A stretch of DNA of 52,042 nucleotides from JBBAFM01 sp041655415 (GCA_964429195.1 CAYSBC010000005.1:1-52042); one strand, 5' to 3'. Numbered from the stretch's first letter, positions 16,536 through 25,210 are shown. The notes: generated by a model not told the origin, from the sequence alone. Translations and numbers: made by a program.

Positions 16536-17360
16536 ATGTTTTTTATAGAATTATTGAAAGTAATATTTTTAGGAATTGTTGAAGGAATCACGGAATGGTT
16601 GCCTATTAGCAGTACAGGACATATGATTCTTGTAGAAGAGTTTATAAAACTAAGGGCATCGGACGCTTTTAAGGAAATGTTCTTTGTTGTGATTCAGCTT
16701 GGAGCTATCATGGCAGTTGTCCTTCTCTATTTTAATAAACTTAATCCCTTTTCAACTCAAAAGACAAAGCAAGAAAAAAAAGATACCATGGCTATATGGT
16801 ATAAGGTTATTGTCGGTATCTTGCCCGCAGGCATTATAGGGGTTTTATTTGACGATTGGATAAATGATCAGTTTTATAATTATAAAATTGTTGCAATCAC
16901 GCTTATCGTCTATGGAATATTATTTATTCTTATTGAAAATTATAATAAAAACCGAAGGGCAGGTATTCATACTTTTAAGGAATTATCCTATAAAACGGCT
17001 TTTTATATAGGAATATTTCAGGTGCTGGCTTTAATTCCAGGTACATCTCGATCCGGAGCAACTATTTTAGGGGCTATTATCCTTGGATCTTCCCGTCATA
17101 TAGCCGCTGAATTCTCTTTCTTTTTATCTATACCTATCATGTTTGGTGCCAGCGCTTTAAAGCTGATGAAATTTGGCTTCAGTTTTACGCCTATGGAAGC
17201 CGTACTTTTACTGGTCGGCATGCTTGTGGCCTTCATTGTATCGATTGTAGCTATTAAATTTTTATTGGATTATATTAAGAAAAATGATTTCAAAGTATTT
17301 GGATGGTATCGAATTGTTTTAGGTTTTCTAATTTTAGGATACTTCATGTTATTTTCCTAG
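16536..17360 (+). CDS. uppP: undecaprenyl-diphosphatase (bacitracin resistance)
   Basis: This membrane enzyme dephosphorylates undecaprenyl pyrophosphate to recycle the lipid carrier for peptidoglycan and other wall polymers. The product has about 274 residues and eight hydrophobic segments. It shows the BacA/UppP motifs GIVEGITEWLPISSTGHM (near residue 13-30) and IPGTSRSGATI, both implicated in catalysis. I choose ATG 16536, preceded by AAGGGGG, over the in-frame ATG at 16470, because the rubredoxin terminator lies in between. Monocistronic, ended by the hairpin at 17395-17424. Confidence 0.93.
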   Translation: MFFIELLKVIFLGIVEGITEWLPISSTGHMILVEEFIKLRASDAFKEMFFVVIQLGAIMAVVLLYFNKLNPFSTQKTKQEKKDTMAIWYKVIVGILPAGIIGVLFDDWINDQFYNYKIVAITLIVYGILFILIENYNKNRRAGIHTFKELSYKTAFYIGIFQVLALIPGTSRSGATILGAIILGSSRHIAAEFSFFLSIPIMFGASALKLMKFGFSFTPMEAVLLLVGMLVAFIVSIVAIKFLLDYIKKNDFKVFGWYRIVLGFLILGYFMLFS

Positions 17361-17394
17361 TATTAAACCTTATTATAATGATCTTGCTCATTCA

Positions 17395-17424
17395 AAAAAC
17401 CTGCTTGTACATTCGCAGGTTTTT
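17395..17424. terminator. bidirectional terminator between uppP and the DUF1540 gene
   Basis: AAAAACCTGC (17395-17404) and GCAGGTTTTT (17415-17424) form a 10-bp stem with a 10-base loop. Runs of T follow on both strands, so it can end uppP on the plus strand and the convergent minus-strand gene. Confidence 0.88.
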
Positions 17425-17431
17425 GTTTTTT

Positions 17432-17596
17432 TTATGATCTTTCCGCTTTAAAGCTTCCACAGTCCGTTGCTTCTTGTGAATCGGCTTTAGCATGATGCTT
17501 CACCACATTAATTTGGTCTAGACTACAAAAAGATTCATTTTTGGCATGATATGCACATTCATTTACTGTACAACCGATACTTTTATTTATTTTCAT
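17432..17596 (-). CDS. DUF1540-type small cysteine protein
   Basis: This small protein of about 54 residues (MKINKSIGCTVNECAYHAKN...) has Cys residues spaced as in DUF1540 (CTVNECAYH, FCSL, DCGSF), probably a metal site. GGAGGTGA precedes two adjacent ATGs (17599 and 17596); 17596 has the better spacing. The longer upstream reading lacks a ribosome site. Function is unknown. The gene lies 65 bases after the cvfB-like gene on the same strand. Confidence 0.75.
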   Translation of the reverse strand: MKINKSIGCTVNECAYHAKNESFCSLDQINVVKHHAKADSQEATDCGSFKAERS

Positions 17597-17661
17597 CATT
17601 GTCACCTCCAAAAGTAGACTCAATTATATTATGAGTCATTTTGTTGAGACTATTCGATGTT

Positions 17662-18510
17662 TTAATTCCCATCACTATTTTTTTCAATTTTTGTATCAAA
17701 AGCTTTTATTTTATTTTCTTTAAGAAGCTTTCCTATGGCCCTTTTGAAAGCACGCTTGCTCATCCTCAATTCGTCATTAATAATATCCGGGTCTGTTTTA
17801 TCTCCATAAGGTAGAGACCCTCCATTGTCATCCAATTTTTGCATGATTATTTCTGCATCTGTCTCCATTTGGGCAAAGGCTTTTTCCCTTACAGCTAATT
17901 CCAATTTCCCGTCTTCTCTAACCTTGATGACTCTAGCCTCTATCTCATCACCGCATTGATAAGGACCATAAAATTCACGTATGGGTATAAGCCCATGAAA
18001 TTGATTATCTACAGCCACAAAAGCTCCCATGCTTTCTTTAATGTTATAGATAATTCCTTTTACTCGATCCTCTTCTTTATACTCATGGTTTTCAGTAAGC
18101 AGGCTGTACACATCCATACGTGCACATAAGCGATCACTTTTGTCCACATACATGGTCACTAAATACTTTTTACCTTCTTCTATCTCGCACACTTGCTCTG
18201 CAAAAGGAAGCAACAAATCCCTTTCTAATCCACAATCCAAAAATGCACCAAATTTAGTCTTGCTTACAACCTCCAAATGTGCAATTTCACCAATAACTAA
18301 TTTGGGTCTTCTCACAGTTGATATCAATCGATCCATAGAATCCCTGTACACAAAAACTTCTATCTTGTCGCCGGGCTTGAATCCCTCAGATACTTGTGCT
18401 ATCGGGAGCAAAACCTTCTCATCCTTCCCATCATCCCCATCCTTTAAATAAACACCAAAGGATGTGCTGTTTACCATTTCAAGTGTCTGCATATGTCCTA
18501 TTTTTATCAT
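17662..18510 (-). CDS. cvfB: S1-domain RNA-binding protein, CvfB/YitL family
   Basis: The protein has 282 residues: tandem S1-like OB folds (about 5-65, 70-130 and 145-215), seen in FGVYLKDGDDGKDEKVLLP, TKFGAFLDCGLERDLLLPF and GIIYNIKESMGAFVAVDNQFHGLIP, followed by a C-terminal winged helix (about 220-275; YGDKTDPDIINDELRMSKRAF). This architecture is that of CvfB, an RNA-binding factor that affects gene expression and virulence in Staphylococcus. The cellular target is not defined here. GAGGGG precedes the ATG. It lies 35 bases after the panE-like gene. Confidence 0.88.
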   Translation of the reverse strand: MIKIGHMQTLEMVNSTSFGVYLKDGDDGKDEKVLLPIAQVSEGFKPGDKIEVFVYRDSMDRLISTVRRPKLVIGEIAHLEVVSKTKFGAFLDCGLERDLLLPFAEQVCEIEEGKKYLVTMYVDKSDRLCARMDVYSLLTENHEYKEEDRVKGIIYNIKESMGAFVAVDNQFHGLIPIREFYGPYQCGDEIEARVIKVREDGKLELAVREKAFAQMETDAEIIMQKLDDNGGSLPYGDKTDPDIINDELRMSKRAFKRAIGKLLKENKIKAFDTKIEKNSDGN

Positions 18511-18545
18511 CTCATTTTTCCCCTCTGTGTTTAAAATCTTTTAAT

Positions 18546-19502
18546 CTAGTATACCCTTTTCCCATGATTAAACTCTTCCATGGCCCTGATCATGGATGTT
18601 GTAAATTCGTTTGTTTTCATATCGAGATTATATTTTTTCCCTAGTTCCACTATCGCTCCATTTAAATAATCAATTTCCGTTTTGCGACCGCTTTGAATAT
18701 CCTGGAGCATGGATGATTGATGGGTAGCAGTCCTAGGTATGACATTGGCATAAAAATCCTTTAAGTATTCATCGGCATCATGCCATAGAGTTTTTTGCCC
18801 GATTGCCTCAAGTAAATTAAATATTTCAATGATGATACCTTTGACTAATTCTTCTGTATACCTGTTCTCAATAATTTCTCCATAGGATACCCTGAAAAGA
18901 GCTCCCAAAGGATTCAGCGACGCATTATAGACAACTTTGCCCCATATAAACATCATAATATCATCGCCATATCGGGTGGGTATACCTGCTTCCTTAAAAA
19001 CCTGCACAAGAGGTTCAAAATCTTGTTTTGAAATAAAATGTTCTGGGGATCCTAGTATAACATCGTCGGCTATAGCCGTTACTTTTGATTCACCAATGTC
19101 AACGGTAACGGCTCCAAAAATTAATCTGGCCAAAAGGATTTGCTCCTTGGGTATATATGTAGCAGCTGCTTCATAATTTCCCAGTCCATTTTGAAGCAAG
19201 ATAACCTTTGTATTTGGGGTCACTAAAGGGGCTATTTCCTTTGCAATATGAAGAGTATCAAAAGACTTAACAGCTATTAAGATAAGATCTTGTTCCTCTT
19301 TCCCTATCTCTTCTGCCTTCGATATCACCCTATCCAGCCTCTCAGAATATTCTCCCCAAATGCCGGTAACCTTACACTTTTTTTGCTTCAAAATCGCCAC
19401 CTTATCTTCTTTTACCCAGGCCGTAATTTTGTGCCCTTTGTTCTTCAAAAGGGTGGCATAAGTCGTCCCTATTGCACCCATACCCACTATCACAATATTC
19501 AT
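18546..19502 (-). CDS. ketopantoate reductase family (PanE/ApbA) dehydrogenase
   Basis: The protein has 318 residues. The N-terminal Rossmann domain begins IVIVGMGAIGTTYATLLKNK with GxGxxG, followed by LIAVKSFDT and LLQNGLGN, where NGxG is a family mark. The C-terminal helical domain carries HQSSMLQDIQSGRKTEIDYL, the usual substrate-site segment (S-S-M-x-x-D-x-x-x-G-R-x-T-E-I). The reaction expected is NADPH reduction of 2-dehydropantoate to pantoate for CoA synthesis, though paralogues with other 2-oxo acids exist. It overlaps rnhB by 4 bases. Confidence 0.85.
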   Translation of the reverse strand: MNIVIVGMGAIGTTYATLLKNKGHKITAWVKEDKVAILKQKKCKVTGIWGEYSERLDRVISKAEEIGKEEQDLILIAVKSFDTLHIAKEIAPLVTPNTKVILLQNGLGNYEAAATYIPKEQILLARLIFGAVTVDIGESKVTAIADDVILGSPEHFISKQDFEPLVQVFKEAGIPTRYGDDIMMFIWGKVVYNASLNPLGALFRVSYGEIIENRYTEELVKGIIIEIFNLLEAIGQKTLWHDADEYLKDFYANVIPRTATHQSSMLQDIQSGRKTEIDYLNGAIVELGKKYNLDMKTNEFTTSMIRAMEEFNHGKRVY

Positions 19503-20287
19503 ATTGATTGCTCCTCTAATAAGTTTTTCAAAAAACTCTTTCTATGTATTTCACAAGGGCCATTGGATTCTAACCCTTCGTAATGCTCCCTCGTCCCATA
19601 TCCTTTGTTGGATTGGAAATTGTAAAAGGGATATTTCTTATGATAATTTACCATCATTCTATCCCGAGTCACTTTAGCCACAATGGATGCTGCCGCTATG
19701 GAAACACTTTTTTCATCTCCTTTGACAATGCCTGTTTGTTCGATATCCAATTCTCCTAATACCAATGCATCGATTAACAGATGTTCCGGCTTTCTTTTTA
19801 ATCTTTCTACAGCAACCTTCATGGCTAACTTCGTAGCATTTAATATATTCATCTCGTCAATAGCTCTATTGTCCACGATACCGATACCAATATCTATTGC
19901 TTTTTCTGTAATCAAAGCGTATAGCTCTTCCCGCTTTCTTTCCGTCAGCTTTTTCGAATCATTGATGCCAAGAACAAAGAAATCCTTCGGAAGCACAACA
20001 GCGGCAGTGACGACAGGACCTGCTAAAGGTCCCCGTCCTACTTCATCAATTCCGGCTATTAGGCTTACTCCCTTTTCATAGAGTCTTTCTTCAAATTCTT
20101 TCATCTTTTCGATTCGACTATATTCTATCTTATATTTATTATAATGGCTATAAAGTTGTTGTGCCATCTCTTTTACGGTATTTCGGCTATCTTTGTTAAG
20201 TTTTTCCGCAAATTCAATATATTTTTCCTTATCCAGCTTTTCAATTATTTTTTTTAATTCTTTTACGGATAGTTTTTTAATTTCCAT
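19499..20287 (-). CDS. rnhB: ribonuclease HII
   Basis: Type 2 RNase H removes RNA from RNA-DNA hybrids and misincorporated ribonucleotides. It has 262 residues, including an N-terminal extension of about 70 residues as in Bacillus RnhB. Catalytic acidic residues appear in AGIDEVGRGPLAGPVV, where the DE pair follows GI, and in LLIDALVLG and later Asp positions. The C-terminus carries YPFYNFQSNKGYGTREHYEGL. It sits directly after rbgA (adjacent stop and start) and overlaps the panE-like gene by 4 bases. Confidence 0.95.
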   Translation of the reverse strand: MEIKKLSVKELKKIIEKLDKEKYIEFAEKLNKDSRNTVKEMAQQLYSHYNKYKIEYSRIEKMKEFEERLYEKGVSLIAGIDEVGRGPLAGPVVTAAVVLPKDFFVLGINDSKKLTERKREELYALITEKAIDIGIGIVDNRAIDEMNILNATKLAMKVAVERLKRKPEHLLIDALVLGELDIEQTGIVKGDEKSVSIAAASIVAKVTRDRMMVNYHKKYPFYNFQSNKGYGTREHYEGLESNGPCEIHRKSFLKNLLEEQSI

Positions 20288-21129
20288 TATTCTGTTGGCC
20301 TTTCAATTGAAATTTTCCCAATGATTCCATTTCTGTATTCATCCAAGATTGTCCTGGCGGCCCTAGCATAATCGTAACGATTCCCTGATAATAGAAAACC
20401 CCTGCTTTTCGAGATATCTTCCATCATCTCTAAAGAAGTTTTTGTTTCTACATCATCCAATTTATATCTTTCTACTAATTCTTGTTTGTAGTTTGCTTTC
20501 ATAAGTTCCAAAAATTTTAAGGCAACCTCTTCTAAATTAATGACTTCATCTTTGATAGAGCCTACATACGCCAGCTTTAGACCCACTTCAAGGTCCTCAA
20601 ACTTTGGCCATAATATGCCGGGAGTATCCAAAAGTTGTATTCCTTCCCTCATATTAACCCATTGCTTTCCCCGGGTTACGCCAGGCTTATTGCCAGTCTT
20701 CGTGCTCTTTTTTCCCAATATTTTATTAATCAAGGACGACTTGCCTACATTGGGAATACCGACAATCATGACTCTTAATTGTCTTTTTCGAGCTGACTTC
20801 TCATTGATAATCTTGTTTTCTAGCTCTAATTCTTTAAACAAATCATTGAATCCTTCACCGTTGATGGCATTGACCGGAATAGCCTTTATGCCACGCTTGC
20901 TATAATATTCTACCCATTGCTTTGTAACCTTTGAATCCGCTAAATCACTTTTGTTTAATAAAACAATACGCTTTTTATCCCTTATTATTTCATCTATGAC
21001 AGGGTTTTTGCTTGATAAGGGCAATCGCGCATCCAAGAGTTCAATGACTACATGAACAAGCTTTAAATTTTCCTGTATCATTTCCTTGGTTTTTTTCATG
21101 TGACCGGGATACCAATTGATATGTTCCAT
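20287..21129 (-). CDS. rbgA: ribosome biogenesis GTPase A
   Basis: This circularly permuted GTPase of 280 residues is required for 50S maturation in Firmicutes. The start HINWYPGHMKKTKEMI is typical. The permuted order is visible: G4 LLNKSDL (about 55-61) comes before G1 GIPNVGKSSLIN (about 123-134) and G3 DTPG (about 168-171). It follows rplS after a terminator hairpin and is followed immediately by rnhB, the usual Firmicute arrangement. GGAGAG precedes the ATG. Confidence 0.95.
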   Translation of the reverse strand: MEHINWYPGHMKKTKEMIQENLKLVHVVIELLDARLPLSSKNPVIDEIIRDKKRIVLLNKSDLADSKVTKQWVEYYSKRGIKAIPVNAINGEGFNDLFKELELENKIINEKSARKRQLRVMIVGIPNVGKSSLINKILGKKSTKTGNKPGVTRGKQWVNMREGIQLLDTPGILWPKFEDLEVGLKLAYVGSIKDEVINLEEVALKFLELMKANYKQELVERYKLDDVETKTSLEMMEDISKSRGFLLSGNRYDYARAARTILDEYRNGIIGKISIERPTE

Positions 21130-21146
21130 GAATATCTCTCCTATAC

Positions 21147-21171
21147 AAAAAAGGGACTGTTACCAGTCCCC
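21147..21171 (-). terminator. terminator/attenuator between rplS and rbgA
   Basis: GGGACTG and CAGTCCC arms (21153-21159 and 21164-21170) with a four-base loop are followed by six U on the minus-strand RNA. It would end most rplS transcripts and lower expression of the downstream rbgA genes. Confidence 0.85.
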
Positions 21172-21180
21172 CTTAATCAC

Positions 21181-21522
21181 TCATTTTGCAGATTTTACTC
21201 TTGCAGCTTTTCCAATTCTATCTCTCATGTAATTTAATTTAGCTCTTCTGACTCTACCACGTTTAACAATTTCAATCTTATCTATCTTGGGTGTGTGTAA
21301 AGGGAATGTTTTTTCCACGCCTACACCAGAAGCAATTCTTCGAACTGTGAAAGTTTCTCCTAATCCACCATTTTGTCTCTTCAGAACATAGCCTTCGAAT
21401 ATTTGGATTCTTTCTCGAGTTCCTTCCTTTATTTTAAGGTGGACTTTGACAGTATCTCCAACTCGGAATTCAGGAATATCTGTTTTATAAAATTCTTGTT
21501 CAATTGACTTGATTATATCCAT
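21181..21522 (-). CDS. rplS: 50S ribosomal protein L19
   Basis: The protein has about 113 residues from the ATG at 21522 (MDIIKSIEQEFYKTDIPEFR). This start fits homologues and has AGAGGAGG upstream; the longer reading would translate its own ribosome site. Family segments are GDTVKVHLKIKEGTRERIQ, FEGYVLKRQNGG, FTVRRIASGVGVEKTFPLHTP and RGRVRRAKLNYMRDRIGKAARVK. It has its own promoter (21600-21628) and a leader that can mask the ribosome site, and it is followed by an attenuator. Confidence 0.97.
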   Translation of the reverse strand: MDIIKSIEQEFYKTDIPEFRVGDTVKVHLKIKEGTRERIQIFEGYVLKRQNGGLGETFTVRRIASGVGVEKTFPLHTPKIDKIEIVKRGRVRRAKLNYMRDRIGKAARVKSAK

Positions 21523-21530
21523 TGTAATGT

Positions 21531-21576
21531 TTCCTCCTCTCATCTTAGACGTTCATGGACAAATATTTCCAGAGGA
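21531..21576 (-). promoter_or_regulatory. rplS leader with ribosome-site masking potential
   Basis: In the 5' leader, UCCUCU (minus strand 21576-21571) can pair with AGAGGA (21540-21535), which is part of the rplS Shine-Dalgarno sequence. L19 leaders with autoregulatory potential are known in Firmicutes. I cannot confirm membership in that RNA family, but the pairing is visible. Confidence 0.4.
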
Positions 21577-21599
21577 CCGCCCGTATTACACTGAAAATC

Positions 21600-21628
21600 A
21601 TTCTAACATATCTTTACCTTTGTTTCAA
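21600..21628 (-). promoter_or_regulatory. sigma-A promoter upstream of rplS
   Basis: TTGAAA (21628-21623) and TAGAAT (21605-21600) on the minus strand are 17 bases apart. The promoter overlaps the end of trmD and gives a leader of roughly 70 bases before rplS. Confidence 0.6.
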
Positions 21629-22320
21629 ATATTTTTTTTAGATTCCATATATTTATTATATAAATCTTTTCTTCTTTTTTTCGTGAGTTCAAGGGATTGT
21701 TCCAATCTCCATTCATCAATCTTTTGATGATTGCCGGACACCAATACATCAGGAACCTCTAACCCTTCAAATTCCCTTGGACGGGTATATTGGGGATATT
21801 CTAGCAAGCCGGAATAAATGGATTCATTTTTATAGCAATCCTCACTGCTCAACACTCCAGGTATCATTCTGCAAACAGAATCAATGACAGCCAGTGCAGG
21901 TATTTCTCCACCTGTTAACACGTAATCGCCAATAGATATTTCATCGGTAACCCAGTAGTCAATAATCCTTTGATCGATTCCCTCATAATGCCCGCATATC
22001 AAGACTATTCTTTCCTCTTGGGATAATTCGATAGCTGTTTCCTGATGAAATTGCTTTCCCTTCGGTGTTAAGTAGATGATTTTTTTATTATAGGCATCAA
22101 TATCTCTTAAAGCATCAAAAACAGGTTGAGCTTGCATCACCATGCCGTTTCCACCCCCAAAGGGATAGTCATCCACACTGCGATGTTTATCCTGGCTATA
22201 ATCCCTAATATTGATGATTTGAATATCAACAATACCTTTTTCTAATGCTCTTCCCATAATGCTTGTCTTTAATACACACTCCATCATTTCAGGAAAAAGA
22301 GTCAATATATCTATTCTCAT
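21625..22320 (-). CDS. trmD: tRNA (guanine37-N1)-methyltransferase
   Basis: The protein has 231 residues of the SPOUT class, which methylates G37 next to the anticodon to prevent frameshifting. Marks include MRIDILTLFPEMM at the start, RDYSQDKHRSVDDYPFGGG and GMVMQAQPVF (about 41-74), the knot segment LICGHYEGIDQRI, and DYVLTGGEIPALAVIDSV. It overlaps rimM by 4 bases, as in many rpsP-rimM-trmD-rplS operons. Confidence 0.97.
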   Translation of the reverse strand: MRIDILTLFPEMMECVLKTSIMGRALEKGIVDIQIINIRDYSQDKHRSVDDYPFGGGNGMVMQAQPVFDALRDIDAYNKKIIYLTPKGKQFHQETAIELSQEERIVLICGHYEGIDQRIIDYWVTDEISIGDYVLTGGEIPALAVIDSVCRMIPGVLSSEDCYKNESIYSGLLEYPQYTRPREFEGLEVPDVLVSGNHQKIDEWRLEQSLELTKKRRKDLYNKYMESKKNI

Positions 22321-22817
22321 ACATCTATCAGTCCTTCTGGTAGACTCACTTTGACAACTTTTTCTACTACGTCTACTTCTTTTACAAACTCACCAACAGC
22401 CGGAATTAAAAATGTAGCTTTGTTTTCCATCTCTACTTCATATAAATCCTGAGCAGAATACTCCAGAACATCCTTCACTTTACCAAGCAACCTATCCTTT
22501 TCGTCTAAGACCTTGCAGCCTATAATATCCACGATAAAATAAGTGTCCTCAGGTAATTTTCTTGCATCCTGGCGATCAATTTTCAAATACCTATCCTTAT
22601 ATTTTTCGGCAGTATTGCGATCATCAATCCCTTTAAGCTTTAGAATCACGATTTCTCTTTGATATCTTACTCTCTCAATCTCGAATTTTTCATCTTCAAT
22701 GTAAAGCCAGTTTAGTTCTTCAAATCTTTCCTTGTAATCCGTCAAGTGATATACTTTAAGTTCTCCTTTGATTCCTACCACATTAATAATCTGACCTATG
22801 TTCAATTGTTCCTTCAT
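22317..22817 (-). CDS. rimM: ribosome maturation factor RimM
   Basis: This 16S rRNA processing factor of 166 residues binds S19 in the 30S head. It has the N-terminal RimM barrel (IGQIINVVGIKGELKVY, about 7-23; EIVILKLKGIDDRNTAEKY) and the C-terminal PRC-like barrel (YFIVDIIGCKVLDEKDRLLGKV; FLIPAVGEFVKEVD). It overlaps trmD and follows khpA by 29 bases. AAAGGTG precedes the ATG. Confidence 0.96.
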   Translation of the reverse strand: MKEQLNIGQIINVVGIKGELKVYHLTDYKERFEELNWLYIEDEKFEIERVRYQREIVILKLKGIDDRNTAEKYKDRYLKIDRQDARKLPEDTYFIVDIIGCKVLDEKDRLLGKVKDVLEYSAQDLYEVEMENKATFLIPAVGEFVKEVDVVEKVVKVSLPEGLIDV

Positions 22818-22846
22818 GAATAATCACCTTTAACCCGGACTTGCTT

Positions 22847-23077
22847 CTATTGTATAATCTCTACTGTCACCCTTTTATCTTCTTTACTGGCAGCAGCTTT
22901 GACAACTGTTCTTATCGCCTTTGCTATTCTTCCTTGTTTGCCTATCACCTTGCCCATATCCTCTTGGGATACTTTTAGTTCAATGATTATGGATTGGGTT
23001 CCTTCTACTTCATTAACGATTACTTCTTCCGGGTGATCTACTAATGCCTTTGCAATCATTTCAACTAATTTTACCAT
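22847..23077 (-). CDS. khpA: KH-domain RNA-binding protein KhpA
   Basis: The protein has 76 residues forming a single KH domain. The RNA-binding GxxG loop is GKQG within MGKVIGKQGRIAKAIRTVVK. KhpA pairs with KhpB (Jag) as a global RNA-binding complex in Firmicutes. It lies between rpsP and rimM, its standard position. GGAGGG precedes the ATG. Confidence 0.93.
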   Translation of the reverse strand: MVKLVEMIAKALVDHPEEVIVNEVEGTQSIIIELKVSQEDMGKVIGKQGRIAKAIRTVVKAAASKEDKRVTVEIIQ

Positions 23078-23100
23078 TTATGTTCCCTCCAAAGAAACTA

Positions 23101-23385
23101 CTATTGAGCATCCTCAGATGGTTGCTCATTGTTTTTTCCTTCTAATATTCCACCATATTTTCTAAATAAATCTCTTACTGTTTGAGTGGGTTGTGCTCCT
23201 TGATTCATCCATTTAACAGCTTTTTCAGTATCAATATTGATTTCAGCTGGTGCTACCATTGGATCATAATATCCTATTTCTTCAATACATCTACCATCTC
23301 TCGGTGAACGCGAATCCGCAACTATAACTCTATAGAAAGGTTTTTTCTTAGCGCCCATTCTTCTTAATCTGATTTTTACAGCCAT
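23101..23385 (-). CDS. rpsP: 30S ribosomal protein S16
   Basis: The protein has 94 residues. The start MAVKIRLRRMGAKKKPFYRV, the segment IVADSRSPRDGRCIEEIGYYDPM and the WMNQGAQPTQTVRDLFRK stretch are diagnostic. GGAGCTGA precedes the ATG. It lies about 86 bases downstream of ffh and heads the ribosomal sub-block rpsP-khpA-rimM-trmD. Confidence 0.97.
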   Translation of the reverse strand: MAVKIRLRRMGAKKKPFYRVIVADSRSPRDGRCIEEIGYYDPMVAPAEINIDTEKAVKWMNQGAQPTQTVRDLFRKYGGILEGKNNEQPSEDAQ

Positions 23386-23431
23386 TTTGTCAGCTCCTTT
23401 ATTTTTTTAAATTTTAATTTATTTAAACAAT

Positions 23432-23451
23432 CAAGAATCGGAAAATTCTTG
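23432..23451 (-). terminator. short hairpin between ffh and rpsP
   Basis: CAAGAAT (23432-23438) and ATTCTTG (23445-23451) form a 7-bp stem followed by an AU-rich stretch on the minus-strand RNA. It is probably a weak attenuator between ffh and rpsP; the stem is short. Confidence 0.4.
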
Positions 23452-23471
23452 TCATTTTATACAAGTTCTGC

Positions 23472-24809
23472 TTACATAAAAGGTAATCGCATTTTACCTT
23501 TTTTACCCATGCCTCCCATTCCGGAAAACTGTTTCATTAATTTTTTGGTCTGTTCGAATTGCTTCAAGACACTATTAACTTTGCTTACAGGCATACCACT
23601 TCCGGCGGCAATTCTTTTTCTTCGGCTCCCATTAATAATCGATGGATCTAATCTTTCTTTCTTGGTCATAGAGCTTATAATGGCCTCCACATGGGCCAAT
23701 TCCTTGTCATCTAAATCCATACCCTTCAAAGCTTTATTATTGTTCAGTCCCGGAATCATGTTCAATATATCCTTCATGGAACCCATGTTTTTCATCTGCC
23801 GGAGTTGTTCCAAGAAATCTTCCAGGTTAAAGCTCTTATTTTTCATTTTGCTTTCTAATTCTTTAGCTTTTTTTTCATCAAAGCTTTCTTGGGCTTTTTC
23901 AATAAGGCTTAGCATATCCCCCATGCCAAGTATTCTGGATGCCATTCTATCAGGATAAAAAGGTTCTAAAGCATCTAATTTCTCTCCAACACCTATAAAT
24001 TTGATGGGCTTGCCTGTGACTGCCTTGACAGATAATGCAGCCCCACCTCTTGTATCCCCGTCCAGTTTTGTCATGATAACACCATGGACGCCTAATTTCT
24101 TATCAAAACCTTCGGCCACATTAACAGCATCTTGCCCTGTCATGGCGTCTACCACAAGGAGTATTTCATGGGGATCCACACTTTCTTTTATTCTTTCAAG
24201 TTCATCCATCAATTCATCATCGATGTGCAGCCTTCCTGAGGTATCCACGATAAGCACATCATAACCGCTGTTTCTTGCCTTTATCAGGGCTTCTTTGGCT
24301 ATATCCTCAGGCTTCGCTCCTTCTTTAGAGAAAACAGGTACACCTACTTTCTCCCCTACTATTTTTAATTGATCCACAGCTGCAGGCCTATAGATATCGC
24401 ATGCTGCCATCATAGGATTTTTGTTTTGTTTCTTTAAATAGAGAGCAAGCTTCCCACAAGTCGTTGTCTTTCCTGTACCTTGAAGTCCGGCCATCAATAA
24501 AACTGTCAGTCCCTTGGGAGAATAAGTCAGTTTGCTTTGTGTTCCTCCCATCAGTTGAACTAATTCCTCATTAACTATTTTGATAACCTGTTGGGCCGGT
24601 GTTAGGCTTTCTAAAACATCAGCGCCCAAGGATCTTTCTTTAACGCTGTTGACAAATTCCTTAACCACCTTAAAGTTGACGTCAGCTTCCAGTAGCGCTA
24701 ACTTCACTTCTCTCATGGCTTCATTGATATCCTTTTCAGTTAACTTTCCCTTACCTCTTAATTTCTTAAAGGTATTTTGAAGCTTTTCTCCTAAACCTTC
24801 AAATAACAT
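23472..24809 (-). CDS. ffh: signal recognition particle GTPase
   Basis: Ffh (SRP54, 445 residues) binds signal sequences and 4.5S/6S SRP RNA and docks with FtsY. It has the N helical domain (1-85), the G domain with GLQGTGKTTTCGKLAL (about 107-122), DTSGRLHIDDELMDEL, and TKLDGDTRGGAALS, and a methionine-rich M domain (about 300-445: MKNMGSMKDILNMIPG, GSGMPVSKVNSVLKQF, FSGMGGMGKKGK). AAAGGAG precedes the ATG. ylxM lies 35 bases upstream, as usual, but ftsY and smc, which often follow the same order, are 15 kb away. Confidence 0.97.
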   Translation of the reverse strand: MLFEGLGEKLQNTFKKLRGKGKLTEKDINEAMREVKLALLEADVNFKVVKEFVNSVKERSLGADVLESLTPAQQVIKIVNEELVQLMGGTQSKLTYSPKGLTVLLMAGLQGTGKTTTCGKLALYLKKQNKNPMMAACDIYRPAAVDQLKIVGEKVGVPVFSKEGAKPEDIAKEALIKARNSGYDVLIVDTSGRLHIDDELMDELERIKESVDPHEILLVVDAMTGQDAVNVAEGFDKKLGVHGVIMTKLDGDTRGGAALSVKAVTGKPIKFIGVGEKLDALEPFYPDRMASRILGMGDMLSLIEKAQESFDEKKAKELESKMKNKSFNLEDFLEQLRQMKNMGSMKDILNMIPGLNNNKALKGMDLDDKELAHVEAIISSMTKKERLDPSIINGSRRKRIAAGSGMPVSKVNSVLKQFEQTKKLMKQFSGMGGMGKKGKMRLPFM

Positions 24810-24844
24810 AATAACTCCTTTTTGATACGAATGGAAATATTATT

Positions 24845-25210
24845 CTAACTATCTTCCTTTAGCTCATTTTTAATTTCTATCAATATATTTTTTATACCCA
24901 TATCCTTGATGTTCTCTTTTTCTAAACCTTGTATAGCTTGATCTGCTAATTCCTGAATCCGGTTATATCTTATGATTGTTTCATTAAATTTTTGGAGCAG
25001 CTTTAGCTTTTCTTCATAGTCCTTTAAGCTTTTTTCAGCTTTTTTTATAGCATCATGCACTGCCTGCCGACTAATGGCTAAGATTTCTCCAATTTCGCTC
25101 AAGGAATAATCATCCTCGTAATGAAGCTGCATCACATCTCTTTGTTTATCTGTGAGCAATTGTCCATAAAAATCATAAAGCATACTCATCTCAATCACTT
25201 TATTAAACAT
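24845..25210 (-). CDS. ylxM: YlxM-family SRP-associated regulator
   Basis: I choose the ATG at 25210 (MFNKVIEMSMLYDFYGQLLT). It gives 121 residues, as in Bacillus YlxM, while the longer reading adds about 70 residues that run through a mobile-element end. The product has a sigma-70-region-4-like helix-turn-helix, LTDKQRDVMQLHYEDDYSLS and IGEILAISRQAVHDAIKKAE, followed by a coiled-coil tail. YlxM associates with SRP components. A GAGG lies upstream. This gene begins the conserved ylxM-ffh-rpsP block; its 5' side marks the insertion boundary described in the findings. Confidence 0.92.
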   Translation of the reverse strand: MFNKVIEMSMLYDFYGQLLTDKQRDVMQLHYEDDYSLSEIGEILAISRQAVHDAIKKAEKSLKDYEEKLKLLQKFNETIIRYNRIQELADQAIQGLEKENIKDMGIKNILIEIKNELKEDS

